From positions 252,636,226-252,700,225 of the forward strand of contig CAKMRJ010005523.1 of assembly GCA_928212115.1 (NCBI GenBank): a stretch of 64,000 nt of DNA. The letters are read 5' to 3'. Each line of letters opens with the position of its first letter. Position 1 is the first letter of the stretch. The position numbers and the translations under genes are program-made. Positions 46,031 to 57,621 of the stretch are shown one piece after another. The DNA is from Lactuca virosa (lineage: Eukaryota > Streptophyta > Magnoliopsida > Asterales > Asteraceae). The notes beneath the pieces were generated by a model, which saw nothing but the letters and a program-made list of their open reading frames with translations, did no database searches and had not been told where the DNA came from.

Positions 46031-47640
46031 AAGGGTACTTAATCCCCTCTAAGGTTTAAAGAGTTAATAACCTTTTTCATCCGTGTTTGGGTTTCCACAC
46101 CCCGCTTGGGCGCATGATATCTTACTATGGAATGTAAGTAAGGGGATCATTTCACGCTTTAGTGACTTCGCAACCCCCTTATTTTTTAACATATGTTAAG
46201 ATCCTAAGTTTCAAAGAGTTAATTACCTATTTAACACGAGTTAAGTTTTATACACCACACCTGGGCGCACGATATCTAACTATGGGATATGGATAAGGGG
46301 ATCATTTCACGCTTCAGTGGCTTGGCAACCCTCTTATATTTGAACATAAGTTAAGATCCTTAAGGTTTATAACATCTTCATGTTATCACATATTGGGATC
46401 TTAGCCCAGAAATTACTTAAGGTTTATAACATATTCATGTTATCACACATTGGGATCTTACCCTAGAAATTACATAAGGTTTATAACATCTTTATGTTAT
46501 CACACGTTGGGATCTTTCCCTAGAAAATACATACGAATCATAACATTTTCATGAAAAAGGATATTTCCCATGCTATACGTCACAAGTTGGGATCCTCCCC
46601 AGTATATATAACATTAACATGTTATCTCTTGAACTTGTGGTGTTACCCAAGAATTTTGTCAAGGTTTATAACCTAAACAGGTTATCCTAAGAAGGGAATT
46701 CCCCCTAATGATCTTATGATTAAGGATCCTCATTATTAAAGATCCTCATCAGTAAGAATCTTATCATCAGAAGTCAACAACGATCCTAAGTTCTTTCCTG
46801 AGTTGAGATTTATTCTCAGTAAATTCTGAGATTGAAGAACTTATGAAGCTTAATGAAAAACTTGAAGACAATCAGGTTCCATCTTTCCTTGTTCTTAACT
46901 TTGAAATTTTTTAAGTAAAATTAAGGATCTTAAACTTTTCAGGATCCTAAACCAATTGCTGATTTATAAAACTTTCATCACTTCAAAGTCATTTACTATT
47001 TTAAATTGATATCTTTAAAGAAGTTTTAAAGCACTTAGATTTACCAAAATTAGTTCTTAACAAATTATTTTATACTTGTTTTATTATAAAAAACATATGT
47101 TCAGATCCTAAAGTAATTTTCTAAAGTTTATAACATTATCATGTTATCTTACGAAATGGGTTTATCCCTACTTATTATCCGAAGTTGAGTTTATCCCCAA
47201 TTATTAACTGAAGTTGGGTTTATCCCCAGTTATTATCTGAAGTTGGGATTTCCCCAGTTATTATCTATATGGGATATTTCCCGATATTACCTAAGTTGGG
47301 ATCTTCCCCAGTATTTCTTAAGTTGGGATTTTCCACATCAAAAGTTATGTATGGATTTTACCCAGTAATTTTCTAAAGTTTATGAAAATAATGCGTTATC
47401 TTATGTTGGGATTTTTGCTAGAAAATACCTAAGGTTTATAACATTTTCGTGTTATCATACGGTTTGGGATTTTTCCCAATAGTTTACTAAGATTGGGACA
47501 CTCCCTCAAAAATATGAAAGACTTGTAGCATTACCATGTTACAAACAAGTGTTTTCTTAGTTATTTACCTAGCTGGAGTTATCTCCAATTGATTTCTAAG
47601 ATGGAATCCTCCCCAGTTCACTAAGTAAAATCCGAACAAG
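46030..47640. repeat. Tat 3' region minisatellites
   Basis: Two copies of a unit of about 165 bp (46040-46365, sharing GGGGATCATTTCACGCTT), then a unit of about 57 bp three times (46359-46535, GGTTTATAACATCTTCATG), then looser short repeats with GTTGGGATTTCCCC and AGTTATTATCT words (47160-47350). Tat/Ogre elements are known for hypervariable tandem repeats here. Confidence 0.83.
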
Positions 47641-47841
47641 GATTTTCCATGATGAAATCCTAAAGCAAGAATCCTCTTGATACAAGCTTCAAAATCTCAT
47701 GGGAGCTAAAAGACCTACAATGCAAAACTTATCCTAAGTAAAAAGTCTTCAGAAGATCAAAACTAAACCTAAATCTCTCTCCACGTTTAATCTATCATTA
47801 TCTCCTATGCTTACTACGGCCGAAGTTTAGTCCTAAAAACA

Positions 47842-47952
47842 ATATATATAAGTATATAATATAATATATAGATTATATAAATATATATATAGTATAATAT
47901 ATATATATATATAAAGATATATATGGTGTGTGTGTGTGTGTATATATATACT
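47842..47952. repeat. (TA)n/(TG)n microsatellite
   Basis: Imperfect TATA runs followed by about nine TG units. Confidence 0.93.
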
Positions 47953-47980
47953 TTTGTTCTAATGGTTTTCCAACTTTAAT

Positions 47981-48240
47981 TCAATTTTTGATCACCCCCA
48001 GCTGGGATATACACTGTCTCTTTCTTCTTTTATTCTCTGCAGGATCTTGACCAACATTTACAAGCTTTACAGTCAACTTAGCCAAGGTTTCACACCAAAC
48101 GACCACATTCCAGGATCCTGCATTCTTGTAAATCAACTCCTTGGTCTCCAGCGCATGCTCCGCCCAGTCAAGCTTAACCTTCAGATCTTCGGTGGATCGA
48201 GAAACATGATCAAGCAACTGTAAAAGATCGTGGTAAGTGA
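47981..48240 (-). pseudogene. C-terminal piece of the Tat antisense ORF
   Basis: Minus-strand frame with LDHVSRSTEDLKVKLDWAEH, helical and charged, then AENKRRKRQCISQLG. It reads in the same direction as the pieces at 56290-57292 across the Gypsy-3 insertion. Just upstream the minus strand shows a T-rich stretch ending TTTTAG and another ending TTACAG, like splice acceptors. Not a retroelement enzyme. Confidence 0.5.
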
Positions 48241-48272
48241 ACTAAAATCAAACAGAAAAAAGCATTAAGATC

Positions 48273-49928
48273 TGTAACAACGTAAAATTTTCAAACAATT
48301 TTTCATTTTTAAATCATATTTTCAATCATCCGAAAACCATATCAAACAAACAGTATCCAATGTTATCATATCAAAACATATCCCAGAATCTCAAGACATA
48401 AACTCTGTGAGTGTGTACGGATCATGCCAGCGCCTTCCCGCGATCCTTGCTAGTACCTGAAACACATAACACAACAACTGTAAGCATAAATGCTTAGTGA
48501 GTTCCCCAAAATACCACATACGCACATACGCCACTCAGGGCTATAAGACCTTCCGGTCACTGTGTCTCAGAGGACTTCCGTCCCACAACCCTGGTAGACC
48601 TTCCGATCCTACCCGTAATGACCTTCCGGTCCATATCATCTTGGCCTTCCGGTTCATATCATAATGACCTTCCGGTCCTTAGCATTCACAACATACATAA
48701 CAAATCAATATCATATAACAGTATACATCACATACATCTCATAGCATATAAGACCTTCCGGTCACACATAGATACCACTCTAGGTACAGTATAGTGAGAA
48801 GACTCACCTCAATGAAGTCGGATAAACTCTCGTGCTCAACGTCCCGACCTAGCCTCCTCCTATTATTCAAATAACAACCCCGATCAATATTCTCTCATAG
48901 TCTCATCTCTAAAGATTGGGTAGAAGGCCATTCTACCCCTCTCTGAACTCTCTTGAATCAGCCTTGACCAGAACCCTAAGGTCAACGAAAGTCAACGGTC
49001 AAACTTGGACCCGACTCATCGAGTGCACATGGGCAACTCGGCGAGTCCATGCGGGTCCTCTGAATCCTTCTACCTTTCTTGGCTCGTCGAGTCATCCTCC
49101 ACTCGACGGTTCCTCCTGTCACGAATCGCGGGGCAACCTCGACTCGACTCGTCGAGTCCAATTATGGAGTCGGCGAGTTGCTTCCATTATCATACTCAAA
49201 TGACCTTCTAAGGTCAGATTTGCTTCTCTAATCTATAGATCTGACCTTCCAAGCATGAAAAATCACGTAAAGGTAGAATCTTGGTACACATGCAACACAA
49301 CCCAAAGCTTCTTTTGGTGAAATACCTCTAAAATGGCTCCTAGGCTCATAACTCAAAAGGTATGGCATAAAGCAGTGGTAAGGACTCTCTGGACCTCTTA
49401 AGGTCCAGATCTAAGAACCAACTCGCCTTGGGACCACATACTCAAGATTCAACTAAAAAGGCATTAAGAAACCCTAGATTTCCTAGAATCATAATAAACA
49501 CGAGAATGGCACAAATTGATACCTCCAACAGCTCTTCTGATCAAATAGAAGTGGATCCAGCTCCTCAATCCGCTAGCTTGTTGGAAACCTCCTTCCTTCT
49601 TGCTAAACAAAACACACAAAAATGGTGAATTAGCCTTCCTTTTGCACCACAAACGATCTTTCCTGCTCTCTAGGGTTCTCAAGGGTGAAGTGGCCGCAAA
49701 TGGAGGCCATAAAGGCCTTTAAATAGGGCACAGACCCCGAGAATTAGGGTTTCAATTTACAGTGCGGACTCGTCGAGTCCACCCTTTCCGCCTCGTCTAG
49801 TCCTTTCATTAATCCAGTCAGCAATCGCGGTCCTACTCGACGAGTCTACGCCTCAACTCGCCGAGTCTCTCTCTCTCTTACTCATAATTAAATGATCAAA
49901 CATAATACCTGGAAATCCGGGTGTTACA
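48273..49928 (-). repeat. Gypsy-3 3' LTR
   Basis: 1,656 bp. Contains a CCTTCCGGTC minisatellite-like stretch (48549-48780) and two clusters of ACTCGTCGAGT-type boxes (49015-49190, 49765-49870). Followed inside by ATTCTCCCCCAC, the polypurine tract of a minus-strand element. Confidence 0.92.
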
Positions 49929-49929
49929 A

Positions 49930-50250
49930 TTCTCCCCCACTAGATTCAGACTTCGCCCTCAAATTCTTGCTCCGCAAACAACTTTGGATGCTGCTCCCGC
50001 ATCTCCAACTCCGGCTCCCAAGTCAGCTCGGAACCTCTCCGATGTTGCTACTGGACCTGCACCAGGGACACCTCCTTGTTCCTTAGAACCTTGAACTTCC
50101 GATCCCGGATCGCGATTGGCCTCTCAGAATAATTCAGGCTCGCATCCCCTGAATATCCTCCAGCGGCACCACCGCACTCGTCGGGCTATACACTTCCTCA
50201 ACTGAGACACGTGAAGGTATCATGGATCTGGCTCAACTCCGCAGGTAGCT
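49930..50250 (-). pseudogene. Gypsy-3 chromodomain
   Basis: The minus strand reads KFKVLRNKEVSLVQVQ, a stop (TAG), then RRGSELTWEPELEMREQHP. This is the typical Tekay chromodomain after integrase, thought to guide insertion to heterochromatin. The stop lies where the family usually has an aromatic residue, so binding would be lost. Confidence 0.82.
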
Positions 50251-50283
50251 CCAAACGATATGCTACCCTGCCCACCCTCGCGG

Positions 50284-51400
50284 TCACCACCTGACGGCCC
50301 AATGTACCGGGGCCCCAGCTTGCCCCTCTCTCCTGAATCGAATCACTCCTTTCCAAGGAGACACTTTCAGGAGTACGAAGTCTCCTACCTGGAACTCAAG
50401 CTCGGATCGTCGCCTATCTACATAACTCTTCTGGCGACTCTGAGCCGTCAACAATCTCTGTCTAACCTGCTGTATCTGCTCGGTCGTCTGAAGCACTATC
50501 TCATCTCCATTGCTGCCATCACGCCTGCCTACCTCTCCCCAGCAATTGGGAGTCCGACATCTCCTCCCGTATAACAACTCGAAGGGAGGCATACCAATAC
50601 TCGAATGATGGCTGTTGTTATAAGAAAACTCAGCCAACGGCAGATACGTGTCCCAACTTCCCCCGAAGTCCAACACACATGCTCGGAGCATGTCCTCGAG
50701 CGTCTGAATCGTCTGCTCACTCTGTCCGTCCTTCTAGGGGTGGTAAGCGGTACTGAAATGCAGCCTCGTACCCAACTCCTCATGGAACTTCTTCTAGAAC
50801 CTGGAAGTGAAACGTACATCTCAGTCTGACACGATCGAGATCGGTACTCCATGCCGCGATACCACCTCCCTCACATACAACTCTGCCAATCTTTCTGCAG
50901 AAGCACTCACTGATAGCAAGGAAGTGAGCGCTCTTCGTCAGCCGGTCGACAATCACCCAAATCGCATCGACACCCCTCGCGGTCCTAGGCAATTTGGTGA
51001 TAAAATCCATGGAAATTTGTTCCCACTTCCACTGGGGAACCTCAAGTGGCTGCAACTTGCTGTGCGGCCGCTGGTGCTCAGCCTTAACCCTGCGACAGGT
51101 CAAGCACCTCTCAACAAACCATGCTACATCCCTCTTGATACAGGGCCACCATTAATCTTTCTTCAGATCCAGATACATCTTAGTGGCCCCAGGATGGATC
51201 GAGAACCTCGATCGGTGCGCCTCCTCCATCAAAGTGGTGCGCGCCCCGCCTGCATACGGCACCCAAATCCGACCCTGAAAGGTCATAAGCCCACGGCTAT
51301 CGGTAACAAACTCAGGTACCTGTCCAATCACCCGCTCTCCTCTTGGTTTTCCGGTCTCACGCGGCCTCTGCCTGGGCCTCCCGAATGGTGTCCAACACCG
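50284..51400 (-). pseudogene. Gypsy-3 integrase, in three frames
   Basis: Core start WKWEQISMDFITKLP and IVDRLTKSAHFL (51103-50780), then LPLAEFSYNNSHHSSIGMPP and YGRRCRTPNCWGEVG (50691-50284), with a C-terminal block VGDFVLLKVSPWKG. The upstream zinc region near 51150-51250 is degraded. At least two frameshifts separate the parts. Confidence 0.85.
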
Positions 51401-51471
51401 GAGTCATCACTGTCATCGCATACATACGTCTCGAATCGGGGCACTCTCCGCCCTACGGCTCAGGGCATCAG

Positions 51472-51914
51472 CTACACAATTAGCTTTGCCCGGTGGTACA
51501 GGATCTCACAATCGTAATCCTTTACCACGTCCAACCATCTCCTCTGGCGCATATTCAGGTTGGGCTGATCCATCAAATACTTCAAGCTTTGTGGTCCGTG
51601 TATATGGTACAACCGAACCCCATACAAATAGTGACGCCAGATCTTGAGGGCGAACACCATTGCCCCCAATTCCAGATCGTGGGTGGGATACCTCGTCTCA
51701 TGAGGCTTCAGTTGCCTCGATGCATATGCTATCACATGCCCCTCTGCATAAGTACCGCGCCCAACCCCGATATCGATGCGTCACAATACACCACAAAATC
51801 CTCCATCCCTTCCGGGAGGGCTAACACCAGGGCTTCGCATAATCTCTGGCGAAGTGTCTCAAACGAGGTCTGCTGCTCCGGACCCCATGAAAAAGCAACA
51901 CCCTTCCGGGTCAA
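51472..51914 (-). pseudogene. Gypsy-3 RNase H
   Basis: FVVYCDASISGLGAVLMQRG (51914-51732), then in another frame YASRQLKPHETRYPTHDLEL (51735-51472). The first catalytic Asp is in YCDAS. A one-base shift divides the domain. Confidence 0.87.
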
Positions 51915-54202
51915 CTGGTGAGAGGCACGACATCTTGGAGAAATCCCTGATAAATCTCCGATAATAGCCGGCCAATCCTATAAAACTCCTGATTTCGGTG
52001 GGTGATCTTGGCACCTCCCACTCATACCGCCTCAATCTTGGCCGGATCGACCAAAATCCCATTCTGGTTGACGAGATGCCCCAAGAACTGGACCTCCCGT
52101 AACTAGAACTCGCACTTGGAGAATTTGGCATAAAGCCTCTCCGACCTCAATACCCCGAGAATCTCTCTCAGATGCTCCTCTTGCTGCTCTCTAGATCTCG
52201 AATACACCAAAATATCATCGATGAACACGATCACCGAACGATCCAACATCGGCCTACACACCCTGTTCATGAGATCCATGAACGCTGCCGGTGCATTGGT
52301 GAGCCCGAAAGGCATCACCACGAACTCGTAATGCCCATAACGAGTCCTGAACGCCGTCTTCTGGATATCCTCATCACGCACTCTCATCTGATGATATCCA
52401 GACCTCAGATCAATCTTGGAGAACCAAGACGCTCCCTGCAACTGATCGAACAAATCGTCGATCCTCGGTAATGGGTAACGGTTCTTGACCGTCAACTTGT
52501 TCAACTCCCGGTAATCAATGCACATCCGGTGTGAACCATCCTTTTTCTTGACAAAAAGGATCGGCGCTCCCCAAGGGGAACTACTCGGTCCTAATAAACC
52601 CCTTCCCCAGCAGCTCCTGAAGCTGCGAGGATAACTCCTGCATCTCTGCCGCGCAAGGCGATAAGGCGCCTTGGCGATAGGCGCTGCCCCCGGAACCAAA
52701 TCGATGCGGAACTCTACCTGCCTCTCGGGAGGCACACCCGGCAACTCCTCGGGAAAAACATCCGGGAACTCACGCACTATCGGAAGATCATCAATCGAAC
52801 TTGGCCTCCCAGCGGCCACTCGTGTGTCCATCACATAGGCTACAAACCCGCTGCACAGCCCTGCTGTAACTCTGTCTCGCTCTGGCAGCCGAACAAAACG
52901 TGACCCACATCGGGTACCCTCGCCGTACACTGTAAGTACTCCCCCACTAGGGTCTCGTATCGTCCCCGACTGTCGCTCGCAGTCTAAAACAACCCCAAAT
53001 ACGCTCAACCAATCCATACCCACTATGACACATACGTCCCCCATTGCAATCGGGACTAGATCTATCGGAAACTCAACACCGAAGATCTCGAGTACACATC
53101 CTCGACCACATCCGTAGCATACACACGCTCGCTCGTCAGCTATGGAAACTCGCAGAGGTCGACTCAACGCCTCTCGTCGGATACTGATGTGCTGACTAAA
53201 CGCTAAGGAAACAAATGACCGACTCGCACCCGAGTCAAACAACACCAAAGCAGGTACAAAATTCATAAGAAAAGTACCTACGCATATCATAATATAAGCA
53301 CAATACCTCAAACTCAGCATAAATAAATGAAAAAAATACATACCAGCCACGACATCGGGCGCTGCACGGACCTCTTCCGCTGTCAACTGGAAGGCTCTCC
53401 CGTGAGCCTTCGGTGCCTCGGCCTTCACCGGCCGAACCTCAGTAGCTCGCACGGCGGCAGGGGCAGATCCCTGCGGTGCTCCCTGTGCTGTCCCCCGCAG
53501 CTGCGGACACTCGGCCTTCCGATGGCCTGTCTGGTTGCAATGAAAACAAACCATGAACCCCTTAGGGCAATCCTTGGCTATATGCCCCTCCTTGCCATAT
53601 TTGTAGCAAGCACCCGATCGACAAACCCCGTCATGTCCCTTGCCGCACTTTCCGCAAGTGCGGCCCTTTTGGCCTCCAGATCTCGAATCGGCGGGCTTTG
53701 CCCGCTTGGCTGCTGGCGGAGACTGTGCCGACCGCCGATCCATCCCCTGAGACTCGGCCTCCTCCCTGGCCTGAGTCTCCAACTCAATCTCCCTCTTCCG
53801 GGCATTTGCCTGAAGCTCAGCAAATGACCAGTAAGTCGAGTTCGACACGAACTTCCGAATATCCCTCCTTAAAATGCCCAAATACCGGCTCATGTGTGCC
53901 TGCTCGGTAGACACCTGCTCAGGGCAGAACATTTCCCTCTCATGAAACTTCCTGGTAACCACAATAACAGAATCAGTACCCTGCTTGAGGGTCAAGAATT
54001 CCTGGGCCAGCCGTTCCCTTTCCACCGGGGGAACATACTCGTCTCTGAAATGGTGGTGAACCTCTCCCAGGTCACCTCTGAAATCTCTGCAAGAGTGAAG
54101 CTCGCCGTCACGAACTTCCACCAGTCCTTCGCTCCCAAGCGAAGCTGGTTCAGCGCGAACCGTACCCTCAGATGCTCCGGACATGAACACGTGTAGAAGC
54201 AT
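51859..54202 (-). pseudogene. Gypsy-3 gag end, protease and reverse transcriptase
   Basis: A 699-codon frame (54202-52103), correct from about 54040 on. Zinc knuckles: CYKYGKEGHIAKDC, where the second Cys is Tyr, and an intact CFHCNQTGHRKAEC (about 53620-53510). Protease: VLFDSGASRSFVS (about 53240). RT: FVKKKDGSHRMCIDYRELNK, WFSKIDLRSGYHQMR and VIVFIDDILVYS with the Asp pair (about 52225). A patch near 52600-52670 is read in another frame between two compensating indels. It ends at a TAG after FSKCEF; the RT thumb continues at 52131-51859 (SPTEIRSFIGLAGYYRRF). Confidence 0.92.
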
Positions 54203-54531
54203 CCTTCAATATCAGAAATCCATCTCATCGCAGCGATCCGATCCTGCGTCCCGTCAAACTCCGGTGGCTTCGTGTTGCTGAACTCTCGAAGCAACAATGA
54301 GTCACCTCCCTGAGGCCTGGTAACAGCCACAGCTGCAGTAGCTGCAGCAGCCACAGCCTCAGTAACCACTGTGTACCGCTCATCAAAGGTCTCAATCAAA
54401 GTGGTCTTGATAGACCCAAACATCTCCGGAATCTTGGCCCGGATCGCCGCAGCCACCTCGTCGTGGATCATCTGACGAAGCTCCTCGTCACTCACGCCAC
54501 TCGTCTCAGGTCTGTGGCGTGTCCCAACCAT
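53992..54531 (-). pseudogene. Gypsy-3 gag N-terminal part
   Basis: ATG at 54531 starts MVGTRHRPETSGVSDEELRQ. FDGTQDRIAAMRWISDIEGC and LRLGAKDWWKFV are typical chromovirus Gag. A single-base loss near 54043 ends the frame; the continuation is in the 54202-52103 frame (FRDEYVPPVERERLAQEF). Confidence 0.88.
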
Positions 54532-54552
54532 GATGTCTCTGAAATAAAACAT

Positions 54553-55001
54553 AAAATATCAGAGACTCACTCGAGCATACTCGCACTCGATAACTCAACC
54601 CTACTCGTTCCCTAGTACCCTAAGGATTCTTACTTGGACTGCGCACTGATCTGGTGTCTTCAGTAGTACGGGCCCTATACTGCCGTCCACACCGCATCAG
54701 TATTCACCCCAAGTCCTCCTCCTAGGATCCCATATCACAAGTACTCTACATCTCGCTGGCATAGGCTACCCCTTCGGTAGACCTCTCAAAAGCTCCTGAC
54801 TGCTACCTACTCACTCTCAAGCATCACATAGCAGCATAAATCTTCCTAGGCTAAGGCATCACAAATCAGGCCACTCTAGTCCTAATATGAATACCTAGCC
54901 TACTCTAGCATGCACATCATATCATATCATATCTCATAATACATAATGTAAGGGTATTTTGGGAAATCACCGTTCGGGCGCTGGCTGATCGTACACACTG
55001 C
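54553..55001 (-). other. Gypsy-3 leader, truncated
   Basis: Non-coding sequence upstream of gag. Shares AGTAGTACGGGCCC with the Gypsy-2 leader. It joins the 5' LTR abruptly at about 55002, without primer site or LTR start. Confidence 0.7.
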
Positions 55002-56284
55002 TTCCTTCCGGTCCTTAGCATTCACAACATACATAACACATCAATATCATATAACAGTATACATCACATACATCTCATAGCATATAAGACCTTCCGGTCA
55101 CACATAGGTACCACTCTAGGTACAGTATAGTGAGAAGACTCACCTCAATGAAGTCGGATAAACTCTCGTGCTCAACATCCCGACCTAGCCTCCTCCTATT
55201 ATTCAAATAACAACCCCGATCAATATTCTCCCATAGTCTCATCTCTAAAGATTGGGTAGAAGGCCATTCTACCCTTCTCTGAACTCTCTTGAATCAGCCT
55301 TGACCAGAACCCTAAGGTCAACGAAAGTCAACGGTCAAACTTTGACCCGACTCGTCGAGTGCACATGGGCGACTCGGCGAGTCCATGCGGGTCCTCTGAA
55401 TCCTTCTAGCCTTTCTTGGCTCGTCGAGTCATCCTTCCACTCGACGGGTTCCTCCTGTCACGAATCGCGGGGCAACCCCGAATCGACTCGTCGAGTCCAA
55501 TTATGGACTCGGCGAGTTGCTTCCATGATCATACTCAAATGACCTTTTAAGGTCAGATTTGCTTCTCTAATCTATAGATCTGACCTTCCCAAGCATGAAA
55601 ATCACGTAAAGGTCGAATGTGGTACACATGCAACACACCCAAAGCTTCTTTTGGTGAAATAACCTCTAAAATGGCCTCCTAGGCTCATAACTCAAAAGGT
55701 ATGGCATAAAGCAGAGTGGTAAGGACTCTCTGGACCTCTTAAGGTCCAGATCTAAGAACCAACTCGCCTTGGGACCTCACATACTCAAGATTTCAACTAA
55801 AAGAGGCATTAAGAAAACCCTAGATTTCACTAGAATCCTAATAAACACGAGAATGGCACAGATTGATACCTCCAACAGCTTCCTCTGATCAAATAGAAGT
55901 GGATCCAGGCTCCTCAATCCGCCTAGCTTGTTCTACCTCCTTCCTTCTTGCTAAAACACACAAGAAATGGTGAGTTAGCCTTCCTTTTGCACCATAAACG
56001 ATCTCTATGCTCTCTAGGGTTTCTCAGGGGTGAAGTGGTCGCAAATGGAGGCCATAAAGGCCTTTAAATAGGGCACAGACCCCGAGAATTAGGGTTTCAA
56101 TTTACAGTGCGGACTCGTCGAGTCCACCCTTTTCCGACTCGTCGAGTCCTTTCTTTAATCCAGTCAGCAATCGCGGTCCTACTCGACGAGTCTACGCCTC
56201 AACTCGTCGAGTCTCTCTCTCTCTCTCTCTCTCTTACTCATAATTAAATGATCAAACATAATACCTGGAAATCCGGATGTTACT
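55002..56284 (-). repeat. Gypsy-3 5' LTR, truncated
   Basis: About 1,283 bp matching 48650-49928 with scattered indels. Lacks the stretch equivalent to 48273-48650. Its last base is T instead of A. Clusters of ACTCGTCGAGT boxes at 55345-55520 and 56110-56215. Confidence 0.88.
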
Positions 56285-56289
56285 TGATC

Positions 56290-57292
56290 CTTACTCATTG
56301 CCAGAAAGAGAGTAGATTCCTCAGTGCCTCGTCCACCCCAAGGCTCTCCAAATCCAAGGTCTCAGCCGACTTTCTCCTTCGGGATCATGGAGTATTGACG
56401 GTCAGATTTATCGAGGTTCTCTTCGGAGGAAGAGAAGTTGATTTCTTCTCCTTCTTCACCACAAATTGGCCACCAGACATGGAGGAGTCGATATCAACAA
56501 GGGTGAACCAAGCACTAGAGTGTGTAGCCTTGGATCCTAAACATAACAAAGGAACTCAATAAGTTCAGGATCTGTCATGAAAAAAATAGACAAATAAAGG
56601 AACTTTGCCTTTCAATGTGGGGGCAATAACAAATTTACCTTTTGAACCTAAAGGATCTTTCAGTCTCAAGCGGAGCAAGGAAACTCCCAATGCTCTCCGT
56701 GGTATCTTCAGCAGTAGGGACGAGATCCTCGAGCTTGAAAGTTGCATCAAAACAAATAAAACAAGAAAGTGTGAATTTCATATCCTCGAAGAAATAAAAT
56801 AAAATCCTACCTTTTTCTAACCCGGTTTCTTGGCAGGAGATCACCGACAGGATGGATTCACGTTTCGCAAAGAAATATTTCTCTTTCCAAGAACCTTCAT
56901 TTTGTTTTTATTTCAAAATAAGATGTGATTTACTTGTTTTGGCTCTGAGCAGGAAAACACAAGACCCAAAAGTTTCAAGATCACAAACATGGGCTAACTT
57001 AGCTAAATCCCATGTCTAGATCCTTAGACTGATTCAGTCGATCAACCTAAAGCAGGATCCTCCAGATCATGAGCATAGTTTGGATGGGGCCAAACCCATG
57101 TAGGAAAGAAGAATCCAGGTTTGCCTTAACATCGGAAGGCTCGAAAATAACATCGCCAGAAAAAGCCCTAATTGATTTCAAGGACTCAATATCGTCGTCC
57201 CCAAAAGAACACGTCTCCTCGTAAGAGAAGATCCATTGATCGGTAAAATCATCATCAGGGAGGGCTAAGATACTTTTACGGGAAACAACCAT
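56290..57292 (-). pseudogene. Tat antisense ORF region, N-terminal and middle parts
   Basis: ATG at 57292 starts MVVSRKSILALPDDDFTDQW. PIQTMLMIWRILL lies near 57055, then after a stop LAHVCDLETFGSCVFLLRAK (about 56990), EGSWKEKYFFAKRES, a Glu/Thr-rich segment (56720-56640), and SMSGGQFVVKKEKKS (about 56480). The type resembles the 'putative gypsy type transposon' proteins (Transposase_28-like) found antisense in Tat elements; that assignment is recollection. Stops and three intron-like stretches break it. Opposite strand to gag-pol. Confidence 0.55.
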
Positions 57293-57606
57293 TTTTATAA
57301 CCATACTGAAAGAAATCGAAACGTAAAAGTAATTACCTTCTAGTGAATCATCGATACTCGAAAAGTGGTACAGGTAAAGAAGGGAAGAACGCGATGGGTA
57401 AGGAGTAAAGAAACCGATCATATATGTTTATACTAAAGAATTAAGGATGATTTGACTATTAACGATTAGTTATCTGCCCGTTGAAATTCAAAAGTTACCT
57501 AGCCGTTAAGGGTTAATTCTAAAAATTATCTTTCTCTCTCTTCTTATTTCCACAATTTAAGTTATTCCTTTAATATCTACGAAACTGACTCTCATATTTT
57601 CAGGAA

Positions 57607-57621
57607 TAACGTGGGGGCAAT
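57607..57621 (+). other. Tat polypurine tract
   Basis: AACGTGGGGGCAAT directly precedes the 3' LTR start at 57622, on the plus strand, in agreement with the direction of gag-pol. Confidence 0.78.

Larger units (their letters stand above)
48273..56284 (-). mobile_element. Gypsy-3: Tekay/Del-type chromovirus
   Basis: The 3' LTR 48273-49928 begins TGTAACAACG and ends GTGTTACA; the 5' LTR ends at 56284. Flanks AGATC (48268-48272) and TGATC (56285-56289) agree at four of five bases. Gag, protease, RT, RNase H, integrase and chromodomain are all visible on the minus strand with several frameshifts and stops. The first 390 or so bases of the 5' LTR, with the primer site, are deleted at about 55002. 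Confidence 0.9.
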
